Shown piece after piece: positions 41,668-50,000 of a DNA stretch of 64,000 bases. The stretch is from DASUPK01 sp035456265. Its GTDB lineage: Bacteria; Actinomycetota; Thermoleophilia; Solirubrobacterales; 70-9. Position numbers and translations under genes: made by a program. The notes below the pieces were generated by a model. That model had not been told where the DNA came from. It made no database searches and worked only from the letters and a program-made list of their open reading frames with translations. Numbering within the stretch: position 1 is the first letter of the stretch; each line of letters begins with the position of its first letter. The stretch spans positions 1 to 64,000 of the forward strand of contig DATIDP010000149.1 in the NCBI GenBank assembly GCA_035456265.1. The letters are read 5' to 3'.

Positions 41668-42683
41668 GGATCCTCGAGGTGACTCAGATGTGGCCGAGTG
41701 AGGAGCACCCGGATCTGGGCAGCTTTCTGGTCCCCCTGACCCGGGAGCTGAGAGCGCTCGGCCACGAGGTCGAGGTCTCCTCCATCAGCCGCCGGGGCGG
41801 ATCGCCGACGGAGTACCTGACCCTGGCGCGCAAGGCCCGCGCCGCGGCCGGCAGCTTCAAGCCCGACGTCGTCTTCGCCCACTTCCTCTTTCCCGCAGGC
41901 GCCGCCGGCGCGCTGGCCGCGCGCAGGGCAGGGGTGCCGCTCGTCGTCATGGCCCACGGCCAGGACGTCGCGAATCTCGGGCGAGTCCCGGGCGTCAGAG
42001 CGGCGACCCGCTGGGTGGTCGGCCGCTCAGCCGCGGTGATCGCGAACTCGCGCTGGCTGGCGGGTCGTCTGACGGACAAGATCGCGTCGGCCGAGCCGAA
42101 GATCGAGGTCGCGGACCTGGGGGTCGACTTGGAGACCTTCGCGCCACGGGCGGCCGCCGAGGCTCGCCGCGAGCTCGGCTGGGATGGCGAGGGACCGTCG
42201 TTCCTGTGCGTCGGGTCGCTGATCGAGCGCAAGAACGTCGTCGCGCTCGCCGACGCCTTCGGCTCGCTGAGAAGGGGGCGTCTCGCATTCGTCGGCGACG
42301 GCCCGCTGAGGCCGCAGCTCGAGGGTCGGGCGAAGGTGGCCCTCACGGGCCGGATCCCGCAATCGGAGGTGCCTCGGTGGATCGCAGCGTGCGACGTCCT
42401 CTGCCAGCCCTCGCTGATCGAGCCGTTCGGCCAAGCGACCCTCGAGGCGATGGCGATGGAGCGCAGCGTCGTCGCGACCAGTGTGGGTGGGCCGCCGGAG
42501 TTCGTCACGCCCGAGGCGGGCGTGCTGGTCGACCCGCAGGATCCCGCCGCTCTCCCCCGCGCGATGGAGCTGGCGGCGAGCAAGCCCACGCCGAACGGGG
42601 CAGCCCGCGAGGCCGCGGCAGAGCACGACGTGAAGAGGCAGGCGGCGCGGATGGCCGAGGTGCTCGAGCGGGCGGCCTCCTAG
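41664..42683 (+). CDS. Family 4 glycosyltransferase
   Basis: 339 residues, GT-B. N terminus ILEVTQMWPSEEHPDLGSFLVPLTRELRALGHEV, then VVMAHGQDVANLGR, VIANSRWLAGRL, VADLGVDLETFAP, CVGSLIERKNVVALADAF and the donor-site PSLIEPFGQATLEAMAMERSVV with the conserved Glu. Four-base overlap with the previous GT2. Its stop shares the palindrome CTAG with the convergent gene, so the two coding regions meet with no spacer. Confidence 0.9.
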   Translation: MRILEVTQMWPSEEHPDLGSFLVPLTRELRALGHEVEVSSISRRGGSPTEYLTLARKARAAAGSFKPDVVFAHFLFPAGAAGALAARRAGVPLVVMAHGQDVANLGRVPGVRAATRWVVGRSAAVIANSRWLAGRLTDKIASAEPKIEVADLGVDLETFAPRAAAEARRELGWDGEGPSFLCVGSLIERKNVVALADAFGSLRRGRLAFVGDGPLRPQLEGRAKVALTGRIPQSEVPRWIAACDVLCQPSLIEPFGQATLEAMAMERSVVATSVGGPPEFVTPEAGVLVDPQDPAALPRAMELAASKPTPNGAAREAAAEHDVKRQAARMAEVLERAAS

Positions 42684-43597
42684 CCGGCGCGGCTCATCGC
42701 CCGCTGCTGCTCCCAGTCGCTCGCCGCCTTCCAGAGCTGCTGGAACCTGGCGTAGCGCTCGTCGCCGTCCAGCCAGGGAGCCCGAAAGCGCCGCTTCGCA
42801 CGGATGAAGCGGATCCACGACTTGATCCGGCCCCTGCGATCGAGACGAGGCGGAAGTACGCCGAAATAGCGCCGGCAGTACTCCGGGGAGCGCGTCGGCC
42901 GATAGGCAAGCTCCCCCTCCCGGTACTCACGGACGTAGCGCAGCAGGCCGCTCAGCTCGGTCGTGTCGTAGTGCTTCACAGCGGCCCTCGGCGCGTACCC
43001 GAACCGATAGCCGCGGTCCGCCAGCGCCGCCGCCAGCGCGGTCTCGGCAAAGCAACCGAAGCGATGCTCGAAGCCGCCCGCATCGAGGTAGGCATCGAGA
43101 CGAACCGCGAACCCCCTGATCGTGACCTTCCGCCAGTCGCCCTCACGGCTCCACTCCTCGAAGCCGTCCGCGTACCAGCGCCGTTCGCAACTGGCCACCG
43201 GGTCGGGGCTGCCATCGCTGAGCGAGCGGATGCAGGCACCGGCATAACGCGACTCGTTCTCCGACAGATACGCGAGCAGGGAGGAGAGGCAGTCCGGCTC
43301 GGCGACCGTGTGCGCCTCCGTGAAGAGCAGCCATCGCCCCCGCGCCGCCCGTGCGCCGCGATCGTGCAGCTCCAGCTCCTGGTTCGAGGAGAAGCTGAGC
43401 AGCCGGTCGTGGGATGTGAGGAGCGGCTCGACCTGCTTCTCGACCTCGGGCTCGTTCCCGCTCGCAACGGCGATCACCTCATATCGGTCGCGCGGGAGAC
43501 CCTGCCCGCGCGCCCAGCTCTGGACGCACTCGGGGGCGTGCCCATCGTGATCGAACAGCGTGAGCACAACGGAGATCTCCGGGGCGCTACGAGCCAT
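42680..43597 (-). CDS. Family 2 glycosyltransferase-like protein
   Basis: 305 residues. VVLTLFDHDGHAPECVQSWARG, YEVIAVASGNEPEVEKQ and the LLFTEAHTVAEPDCLS stretch, where a DxD is replaced by TEAH, indicate a GT-A fold. RWYADGFEEWSREGDWR, FAVRLDAYLDAGGFEHRFGCFAETAL and a C-terminal helical part (RRGRIKSWIRFIRAKRRFR) follow. The degenerate DxD makes activity uncertain. It diverges from the dioxygenase-like gene; CGTATACG (43600-43607) lies between them. Confidence 0.78.
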   Translation of the reverse strand: MARSAPEISVVLTLFDHDGHAPECVQSWARGQGLPRDRYEVIAVASGNEPEVEKQVEPLLTSHDRLLSFSSNQELELHDRGARAARGRWLLFTEAHTVAEPDCLSSLLAYLSENESRYAGACIRSLSDGSPDPVASCERRWYADGFEEWSREGDWRKVTIRGFAVRLDAYLDAGGFEHRFGCFAETALAAALADRGYRFGYAPRAAVKHYDTTELSGLLRYVREYREGELAYRPTRSPEYCRRYFGVLPPRLDRRGRIKSWIRFIRAKRRFRAPWLDGDERYARFQQLWKAASDWEQQRAMSRAG

Positions 43598-43602
43598 CCG
43601 TA

Positions 43603-43608
43603 TACGCT
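43603..43608 (+). promoter_or_regulatory. -10 box (TACGCT) for leaderless dioxygenase-like gene
   Basis: TACGCT, inside TATACGCT, ends 11 bases before ATG 43620. Confidence 0.45.
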
Positions 43609-43619
43609 CGCTCTCTCAG

Positions 43620-44534
43620 ATGCTCGGGATCGAGGTCACCGGGGAGGAGCGTGCAGCCGGCCGGCTCGGGCCCGAGAGCTTCCGAGCCGCCTCCCTCCTG
43701 CTTCACACCGCGGGTTATGTCGTGCTGCGGGATGCCCTCCCCCGCGACCTGGTCGCCGACGTTCGCGATGCATTCGACGAGATCCTCCGGGACTGCATGG
43801 CGAGCAGGCAGGGGGAGGGCTGGTACCAGGTGTCCGAGCGGCGGCAGGCGGTCTTCTGGGAGCGAGGCGCTCGCTGGCGCATCTTCCCCAAGCTGAGTCC
43901 GCCGCTCAGCGATCCACGGCTGCTCGCGAACCCGCTGGTGATCTCGCTGCTCGAGGAATCGCTCGGCCCCGGCTTCCGCTGCAAGTTCGTCTCCAGCGAC
44001 ACCTGCCTCAGGGGATCGGCGACGCAGGCGCCTCACCGGGAGCTTGGGGCAGGCGGTGCGCGAGAGCCCCGCGCCTACGTCGTCAACGTGCCCCTCGCAC
44101 GGTGCACCCGGCGAAACGGGCCGATCGAGGTCTGGCCGACTGCGAGCCATCTCTGGAGCACGGAGGTGCTGGACCGCCACGGGGTGACCGACGACGTTCA
44201 GGACGGGTCCAACGGGTCGATCGAGGCGCTTGCCCGGCGACTGCCGTCGGAGCGCCTCCTGCTCGAGCCCGGAAGCCTGCTGATCCGCAATCCGGGGATG
44301 CTCCATCGCGGAACCCCCAACCGCACACGCCGACCTCGCTCGATGCTGACGGTCTGCTACCTGGGCCGCGGCTACGACTACGACTACGGCAGCGCCGAGT
44401 ACAACCTCGACCCGGAGCTCCTCGCCCGCCTCCATCCGGAGGTCCGGCGGCTCTTTCCGGAGCTCGAGCGCGATCAGGGAACCGGCCCTCTCCACGACAG
44501 GCGGACGGCCCCCTCGACGCAGCCCCTCGCATAG
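43620..44534 (+). CDS. Phytanoyl-CoA dioxygenase-like (Fe/2-oxoglutarate) protein
   Basis: 304 residues. GYVVLRDALPRDLVADVRDAFDE near the start, YQVSERRQAVFWERG, CKFVSSDTCLRG, HRELGAGG (the H-x-E of an Fe(II) facial triad; most members have HxD), NVPLARCTRRNGPIEVWPTASHLW, LEPGSLLIRNPGMLHRGTPN (distal His) and RPRSML (2-oxoglutarate Arg). Substrate may be a sugar or lipid of the surrounding polysaccharide pathway; this is inference. ATG 43620 is preferred over GTG 43560, which would overlap the divergent gene. Confidence 0.75.
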   Translation: MLGIEVTGEERAAGRLGPESFRAASLLLHTAGYVVLRDALPRDLVADVRDAFDEILRDCMASRQGEGWYQVSERRQAVFWERGARWRIFPKLSPPLSDPRLLANPLVISLLEESLGPGFRCKFVSSDTCLRGSATQAPHRELGAGGAREPRAYVVNVPLARCTRRNGPIEVWPTASHLWSTEVLDRHGVTDDVQDGSNGSIEALARRLPSERLLLEPGSLLIRNPGMLHRGTPNRTRRPRSMLTVCYLGRGYDYDYGSAEYNLDPELLARLHPEVRRLFPELERDQGTGPLHDRRTAPSTQPLA

Positions 44535-45424
44535 CTCAGCCGGATCAGCCAGGTCGGACGCTCGGTGACGAAGCGGACGTATCCCTCCGGATATCGCTGC
44601 AGGACCTCCATGACCTCGCGCAGCGACCAGGCGAGGGCGTCCAGCCGGGGACGGGGCTGTGGGGACAGCGCGAGGGCTCTCAGAAGGGCCTCCGCCCTCC
44701 CGAACCCCCTGTGGAGCCGGCGCAGGTAGGCCAGGCCCATCCGATCGGCGGGAATCAGGTGGCGGAGCTGGAGGTCGGGGGAGTACCAGACCTCCCATCC
44801 CGCTCGCAGGATCCGCAATGAGATCTCGGCATCCTCACCCGCCGACAGGGTTCTGGAGCGGCGTCCGCGGAGCACGCCCCGTTCGATCCAGCCGCTGTCG
44901 ACGACGGCCTCGCGCCGCACCACCAGCCCCGCTCCCACCGGCATCCGCCACCCGCGGATCGGCATGCGGCGCGCCTCGGCTCCCAAGTCCTGCCGGGCCA
45001 GGCTCTCGCCGTAGAGGTCCGCCAGGGGGGTCGGCGGCTGCGCCCAGAGCAGGTCGTTTCGCCCGCCGAAGGCCCCGGCTCGAGGGTTCTCCTCCGCGAA
45101 CGTGAGCGCCCGGGTGACCCAGTCGGGTGCCAGAAGGCAGTCGTCGTCGACGAATCCGATCAGGCGACCGTGGCTTTCCCTCAGACCGCGTCTACGGGCC
45201 GGCGCGATCCCCGACCGTCGCTCACTGACGTAGCGAAGCCGCGGAATCCGTCCGCTCTCTCCCCAGCGCCTGGCGACCTCCGCCGTCGCATCGGTGCAGC
45301 GGTTGGCGACCACCAGCACCTCGACGCCGGCATCAGACGGCAGCACCTGACGGGCGACGCTCTCCAGTGCCCGGTCGAGCAGGTGGGCGTTGTTGCGAGT
45401 GCAGATCAGCAGCGTCAGATCCAT
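44474..45424 (-). CDS. Family 2 glycosyltransferase
   Basis: 316 residues. LTLLICTRNNAHLLDRALESV, VLVVANRCTDATAEVARRW, ARRRGLRESHGRLIGFVDDDCLLAPDW (DDD metal site) and GRNDLLWAQP are the classic GT-A set, followed by VGAGLVVRREAVVDSGW and LSAGEDAEISLRILRAGW. The start is ATG 45424, with TAGAGT ten bases upstream; GTG 45436 gives four extra residues. The last 61 bases overlap tail to tail with the dioxygenase-like gene. Confidence 0.88.
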   Translation of the reverse strand: MDLTLLICTRNNAHLLDRALESVARQVLPSDAGVEVLVVANRCTDATAEVARRWGESGRIPRLRYVSERRSGIAPARRRGLRESHGRLIGFVDDDCLLAPDWVTRALTFAEENPRAGAFGGRNDLLWAQPPTPLADLYGESLARQDLGAEARRMPIRGWRMPVGAGLVVRREAVVDSGWIERGVLRGRRSRTLSAGEDAEISLRILRAGWEVWYSPDLQLRHLIPADRMGLAYLRRLHRGFGRAEALLRALALSPQPRPRLDALAWSLREVMEVLQRYPEGYVRFVTERPTWLIRLSYARGCVEGAVRLSWRGPVP

Positions 45425-45434
45425 CGGGGCCGCC

Positions 45435-45440
45435 ACTCTA
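45435..45440 (-). promoter_or_regulatory. -10 box (TAGAGT) for leaderless glycosyltransferase
   Basis: TAGAGT on the minus strand ends 10 bases before ATG 45424. Confidence 0.48.
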
Positions 45441-45482
45441 GATGCGTCAGGTCGACCTGCAGGACATCGGGCTGCTCAAGCG

Positions 45483-47072
45483 CTAGCGGATCGCGTCCTC
45501 GTCCCGCTGCTCGGCCTCGAGGGTCTCCCGGGTCAGGCGCGGGCGGCGGCCGTCGCCGCGCTTCGCCTGCCCCGCGGGCTCGATCTCCGGCTCGGGCGGC
45601 GGAGCCTCCCGCAGCCGGCTCAGCGCGGCGCTGACATAGGAGGGGCTGAGCACGCGCCCGGCGGCCTGGCGCTCCTCCTCGTTCAGGAAGCCCGTCGCCC
45701 AGAGCAGCAGGGGATAGGCGAGCCAGAGCGACGTACGCCCGGCGAGCCCGCCGACACCGGAGGTCGGCAGCAGCAGCTCCCCAGCGGCCACCAGCAGGAC
45801 GGCCAGGCCGGTCGCCTGGGCGAGGCGCAGCCATTCGTACGGGACGTGGAAGAGCCGCTGGGTGAAGAGGTACATCAGCACCAGCACCACGGCGTAGGAC
45901 GCCACCAGCGAGATACCGGCGCCCACGATCCCGAGCGACGGGAGCAAGGCGAAGTTGAGGCCGATGTTGACCAGCGTCCCCGCCCCGGTGGCCGGGAAGT
46001 TGAACTCGGTCCGGCCCGTGCGGCCCAGGACGATCACCAGGACGAGATAGAGCGCGTAGAGCATGACCCCGGTCGAGACGAGGCCGATCGTCTTGTAGGA
46101 GTCGAAGAACTCGGGCGCCGCGAGCGCGCGAACGATCCAGCGGGATAGCAGCCACATCCCGGCGACGACGAAGGTCGTCACCGAGACGAACCAGGTGACG
46201 ATCACCGCGTAGGCGCGCCGCGCCTCGTCGTCGTCCTGGATCGAGTACGCGAGCGGAGGCCAGGCGAGCTGGAATCCCTTGACGAGCACGTTCACCGCCT
46301 GCGCGAACTTCACCGAGAGGCTGTAGAGGCCGGCGTCGCCGAGGCCGACCAGCCGGACGATCAGCACCCGGTCGATGAAGTTCAGCGAGTAGAGGGAGAG
46401 CTCGGCCGGCATCGTCGGAAGCCCCCAGCGCAGCATCCGCCGCCAAAGGGCGGCGTCGGGCACCAGCGCGAGCCTGTGCCGCTGCGCGAAGACCAGCCCG
46501 GCCAGGAACAGCCCGCCGGTGCCGTACTGGCCCCAGAGCAGGCCGCTCGCGCCTTTGCCCTCCCCCACGACCAGCCAGACCGTCACCGGGATCGTGACCA
46601 GGACGTTCGCGACCGTGAAGGCGAAGTACGCCTTGGCCCGCTCGTCGATCCGGAAGAGCGCGGTGAGGAACTCGAACATCGTGAAGACCCAGAGGCCGAA
46701 GACCGCGATCCGCATGAGCCCCGCGTCGGAGTGATCGAGCAGCAACCGCGAGAGCGGCTCCGCCAGGGGCATGGCGATGACCATCCCGATCGTCGTGGTC
46801 CAGAGCAGCGAGGCGAAGGCCGTCTTCACCACCTGGGCCGGCTCCTCGCCGGCCTGGTAGTAGAAGCGCAGGAGCGCCTCGATGATCCCCAGCCGGATGA
46901 CGATGCTGGCGGCGATCACGCCCGTCACCAGCACCTCGGCGGCGCCGTAGTCCGCGGGCGTCAGGTACCGCGTGTAAAGCGGCAGCAGGGCGACTGCGAT
47001 CAGCTTCGAGATCACGCTCGAGGCCGTGTACGCGGCGCCCGTCGTCGCCAGGCGGCGGAGGTAGCCGGTCAT
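45483..47072 (-). CDS. Wzx-type oligosaccharide flippase
   Basis: 529 residues with about 14 membrane helices of the MOP/polysaccharide-synthase family (YTASSVISKLIAVALLPLYTRYLTPADYG start, SLNFIDRVLIVRLVGLGDAGLYSLSVKFAQAV centre). It would flip lipid-linked repeat units made by the surrounding transferases. The last 60 residues are a charged cytoplasmic tail. ATG 47072 has TACAGT (minus, 47084-47089) eleven bases upstream, inside the end of the ligase gene, so it may have its own promoter as well as operon read-through. Confidence 0.92.
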   Translation of the reverse strand: MTGYLRRLATTGAAYTASSVISKLIAVALLPLYTRYLTPADYGAAEVLVTGVIAASIVIRLGIIEALLRFYYQAGEEPAQVVKTAFASLLWTTTIGMVIAMPLAEPLSRLLLDHSDAGLMRIAVFGLWVFTMFEFLTALFRIDERAKAYFAFTVANVLVTIPVTVWLVVGEGKGASGLLWGQYGTGGLFLAGLVFAQRHRLALVPDAALWRRMLRWGLPTMPAELSLYSLNFIDRVLIVRLVGLGDAGLYSLSVKFAQAVNVLVKGFQLAWPPLAYSIQDDDEARRAYAVIVTWFVSVTTFVVAGMWLLSRWIVRALAAPEFFDSYKTIGLVSTGVMLYALYLVLVIVLGRTGRTEFNFPATGAGTLVNIGLNFALLPSLGIVGAGISLVASYAVVLVLMYLFTQRLFHVPYEWLRLAQATGLAVLLVAAGELLLPTSGVGGLAGRTSLWLAYPLLLWATGFLNEEERQAAGRVLSPSYVSAALSRLREAPPPEPEIEPAGQAKRGDGRRPRLTRETLEAEQRDEDAIR

Positions 47073-47076
47073 GGGA

Positions 47077-48630
47077 CTAGGCGACTGTAGGAGCGGGGGC
47101 GGACTCCGCCTCGGCCGCCTCGCCGACACGCCGCGGCCATCCCCCCGCACCCATCTCGGCCGCCAGCACCCCGCCGAGGGCGAGCAGCGCCCAGGTGAGC
47201 GGATCGGTGAGGTAGGCCGCGTAGCCGATGGTGTGGGCGAGCAGCGCGATGAAGGCGGCCGCCAGGCCGATCCTGGCCGGGGTGAGCTCCACCCGGTCCC
47301 CCTCCTCGAGCGACCGGAAGTCGCCGCGGAGCCCGGGAGCGATCGGTCTCATCCCCGAGAAAAGGGTCCAGAGGGCGGCCGCCAGGAGGGCCAGGTAAGC
47401 GGCGATCCCGATCACGCCCTGCTCGGCGGCGACCGTGATCGGCTCGGTGTGAGAGATCGTGGTGTCGCCCGGCGGAACGTCCTCGGCCTTCGCGAACTCC
47501 TTGGAGAACGAGGCCGAGCCGTAGCCGTAGACCGGCCGGTGCCAGGCGAGCTTCGCGCCGCCGCTGATCAGGCTGCTGTGTCCCTCGCTGATGTCGCGGG
47601 AGCTCTCGTTGGATCCCCCCGCGAGGAAGAACACCGCGAGGATGGTCGCCGCCAGCCCGACCGCGGCACCGGCCGCCACCCTGCCGACGCTCCAGCGCAG
47701 CGCGGCGAGGACCGCGAGCCCCGCGAAGAGGCTGGCGAAGGTCGTCTGCGAGAACGAGAAGACGAGCCCTGCGAAGGTGATCGCGAGGGCGCCGACCAGG
47801 ACGAACGCGACGCGCCGATCGGAGGTCCAGAGCAGGACCGCGCAGGCGAGCAGGATGGCCACCATCAGATAGCGGCCGTAGATGTTCGGGTCCCAGAAGA
47901 GCGAGTTGACCCGGAAGTAGAAGTGGAAGTCGTTCGACGCCTCGAGCTTGCCGTTCCAGAAGATGTGCTCGGTGGCGTACTGGCCGATACCGATGCCCGC
48001 GAAGAGCAGGGCCTCGAGCAGGAGCAGGGCGAAGGCGAGGCGAAGCAGCCGCCGGTCCCATTCCGCCATCGCCAGCAGGCAGAAGAGCACCGCGAACGGC
48101 GTCAGGAAGAACCCGATGTTCCGGGCCGCGAAGTCGAGATCGGCCGAGTACGTCGCCTGCAGCGCGTAGAGACAGATGACCAGGACGACGGCGAGCACCA
48201 GGGGCCGTGGGAGAGCGCGCATCCGGGCTCGGCCCCGCAGGGCGTCGACGGCGGTCGCCAGGACGCCGGCCCCGATCACCGCGTACAGCGGGATCAGCAG
48301 GTTGACCGCCTGTCCGCCCGCCACATGGAACCGGATGCGAAAGGGAAGCGTTGCGACCACGAGCAGCGGCAGGAGGACGGGCCAGCGCACCATCGCCGCC
48401 GCGAGCGCACAGAGGACGGCGACGGCGCCGAGAACGGTCCCGGCGAACTCCAGATGGTGGCCTCGCAGGCTGGCGAGCTCGTCCCAGCCCTGGCCGGCCA
48501 CCAGCGCGGTCGCGATCCCCATCGCGGCCAGGAGCGCCGCGGCGCGCAGGCGGGAGTCGGGAACCAGCAGGGCCGCCGAGACCGACGCCGCCGCAGCCAG
48601 GCAGCCGGCGATCTCGAGCGCCCCGCTCAC
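47077..48630 (-). CDS. O-antigen ligase/polymerase family membrane protein (Wzy-like)
   Basis: 517 residues, about 12-13 TM helices. The Wzy_C-type region includes FSFSQTTFASLFAGLAVLAALR, a long periplasmic loop with FFLAGGSNESSRDISEGHSSLISGG, WHRPVYGYGSASFSKEFA and TISHTEPITVAAEQGVIG, which carries the conserved HxxP/H-type residues of ligases and polymerases. It would polymerise or attach glycans on the outer face. Start GTG overlaps the preceding gene's stop (GTGA). Whether it is ligase or polymerase cannot be decided. Confidence 0.88.
   Translation of the reverse strand: MSGALEIAGCLAAAASVSAALLVPDSRLRAAALLAAMGIATALVAGQGWDELASLRGHHLEFAGTVLGAVAVLCALAAAMVRWPVLLPLLVVATLPFRIRFHVAGGQAVNLLIPLYAVIGAGVLATAVDALRGRARMRALPRPLVLAVVLVICLYALQATYSADLDFAARNIGFFLTPFAVLFCLLAMAEWDRRLLRLAFALLLLEALLFAGIGIGQYATEHIFWNGKLEASNDFHFYFRVNSLFWDPNIYGRYLMVAILLACAVLLWTSDRRVAFVLVGALAITFAGLVFSFSQTTFASLFAGLAVLAALRWSVGRVAAGAAVGLAATILAVFFLAGGSNESSRDISEGHSSLISGGAKLAWHRPVYGYGSASFSKEFAKAEDVPPGDTTISHTEPITVAAEQGVIGIAAYLALLAAALWTLFSGMRPIAPGLRGDFRSLEEGDRVELTPARIGLAAAFIALLAHTIGYAAYLTDPLTWALLALGGVLAAEMGAGGWPRRVGEAAEAESAPAPTVA
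47084..47089 (-). promoter_or_regulatory. -10 box (TACAGT) for flippase
   Basis: TACAGT lies in the 3' end of the upstream ligase gene, ending 11 bases before ATG 47072. Confidence 0.42.
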
Positions 48631-49049
48631 GGCGACCCCCCCGCGGCCGGTATGTCGAGACGCTCACCCGAGACGGCCGTGCGGTCGGCGTCCTGGAGGG
48701 TCAGCTGAAGGTGATAGCTGCCCGGGGGCACCGGGTTTCCGGCGGCGTCGCGGCCGTTCCAGGCAAAGCAATGGGCGGTGTCGCTGCCGGTAAGGGGCTG
48801 ATCGGAGGCGAGCACCCGGACGAGGTGATCGGCCGAGTCGACGACGGCGACCTTCACCGTGTCGTCGCGGGTGAGCCGGAAGCAGACCCGGTAGCGCGGG
48901 CCGGGGCGAGTCTTCCAGTGGATCGAGCTGGCGACGGGGCCGTCGTGCCTCAGATGCTGGGTCAGCACCATCGCCGCAGCGGTGCCGGCGAGCAGGAGGG
49001 CCACCGTCACTGCGGAGATCAGGGCGACCGGTCGAGTGCGCTTGCTCAG
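48627..49049 (-). CDS. FlgD Ig-like domain membrane protein with probable CTG start
   Basis: 140 residues if started at CTG 49049, giving SKRTRPVALISAVTVALLLAG, a basic N terminus and TM helix. The extracytoplasmic part looks like a FlgD-type Ig-like domain: VCFRLTRDDTVKVAVVDSADHLVRVL, FAWNGRDAAGNPVPPGSYHLQL. The CTG forms a CTGA overlap with the upstream stop, exactly as GTGA and ATGA overlaps elsewhere here. The only upstream alternative is GTG 49202, which would overlap the LytR_C gene by 157 bases with no sensible protein. Confidence 0.72.
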   Translation of the reverse strand: MSKRTRPVALISAVTVALLLAGTAAAMVLTQHLRHDGPVASSIHWKTRPGPRYRVCFRLTRDDTVKVAVVDSADHLVRVLASDQPLTGSDTAHCFAWNGRDAAGNPVPPGSYHLQLTLQDADRTAVSGERLDIPAAGGSP

Positions 49050-49873
49050 ATTCCCGAGCCGGTCGTGCTGGCCCCACTCGAGCCGGCCTTGTCGTCTCCG
49101 AGGACTACGGCGACCGGATCTCCCTCCGCGGCGACCCGGACCTCGTTGTCCATCGGCTGCTGCTTCGGGATGCCGACGATTCGCGAGATCACCCCCGCGC
49201 ACTCCTTGCCCTGCTGCGGATCGAACATGACCACGCTGGTCGTGAACGGCGAGTCGGTGTTGCCGACCGGGGTCGTCTTGTAGCCCTGCTGCTTCAGCGG
49301 TCCCGCGAAGGTGGCCGCCAGGCCGGGAGTCGGCGTCCCGTTGAGCACCGCGACCTTGGTCTGGCCGGGCGGACAGGGGCCCTTGTTCTTGCCGGCCGAG
49401 GGCGCGCTCGACTCGGAGCCTCCTCCGACGATCCGGGTGATGCCGAACGCGACGCCCGCCAGCACGATCAGCCCGATCGCGGCGAGCGCGGCGATCGACT
49501 TCCAGTCGCTGAGCCAGGCCGGTCGCTCGCGCCCATTGGACGGACGGCTGCGTCGCTGCTCGAAGCGCTTGCGCCGCTCGGCGGCCTGGCGGGCCAGCTC
49601 GGCCCTGCGGAAAGCCTCCGTCTCGTTCGGAGCGGTCGCCGCCGCAGCCGCAGCCGCCTCCTCGGGCTTCCTGGCCGCAACAGCGGTCGCCGTTCGCTCG
49701 GCGGGGGTGACGGTCTCGCCATCCTCCGAGCCGCCCTCGACCAGGAAGCTGGCGTTCTCACGCAGGCGGCGGATGTCGCGCGCCTGGGCGAAGTAGAGCA
49801 GCGCGACAAGGGCCAGCCCCAGGAATGAGGCGAGGCCCGCGACGGCGCCGACGTCCTTGAGAAGGCTGCTCAT
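49046..49873 (-). CDS. LytR C-terminal domain protein with two membrane helices
   Basis: 275 residues. TM at 10-30, then an Ala/Glu/Arg-rich coiled segment (AEAAAAAAATAPNETEAFRRAELARQAAERRKRFEQR in outline), a second TM at about 130-152 and an extracytoplasmic LytR_C domain: VAVLNGTPTPGLAATFAGPLK, QGYKTTPVGNTDSPFTTSVVMF and VRVAAEGDPVAVVLGDD. LytR_C domains accompany LCP ligases that attach glycopolymers to the wall, but the LCP domain is absent. First gene of the ligase/flippase set; preceded by the intergenic repeat copy B. Confidence 0.82.
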   Translation of the reverse strand: MSSLLKDVGAVAGLASFLGLALVALLYFAQARDIRRLRENASFLVEGGSEDGETVTPAERTATAVAARKPEEAAAAAAATAPNETEAFRRAELARQAAERRKRFEQRRSRPSNGRERPAWLSDWKSIAALAAIGLIVLAGVAFGITRIVGGGSESSAPSAGKNKGPCPPGQTKVAVLNGTPTPGLAATFAGPLKQQGYKTTPVGNTDSPFTTSVVMFDPQQGKECAGVISRIVGIPKQQPMDNEVRVAAEGDPVAVVLGDDKAGSSGASTTGSGI

Positions 49874-49902
49874 GGCCGGGGGAGCGCGGGATGTTACGGG
49901 CC

Positions 49903-49996
49903 AAGCGGCCGCCAGGCCGCTCCATCACGAGCGAGGGACGCAGCCACGAGCGGTTATGAGGAGCGGCCGCTCGCGGCCGCGATCTGGGCGAAGCCG
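49903..49996 (+). repeat. Dispersed intergenic repeat, copy B
   Basis: About 94 bases alignable with 34847-34943 in the same orientation, with roughly three of four bases identical by eye and small gaps. It contains AGCGGCCGCT palindromes. It fills the gap between the dehydratase stop and the LytR_C start. Confidence 0.75.
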
Positions 49997-50000
49997 GGTC

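Noticed and set aside
43560..43619. GTG 43560 as start of the dioxygenase-like gene
   Set aside because: It would overlap the divergent glycosyltransferase by 38 bases; ATG 43620 has a -10 box at the usual distance.
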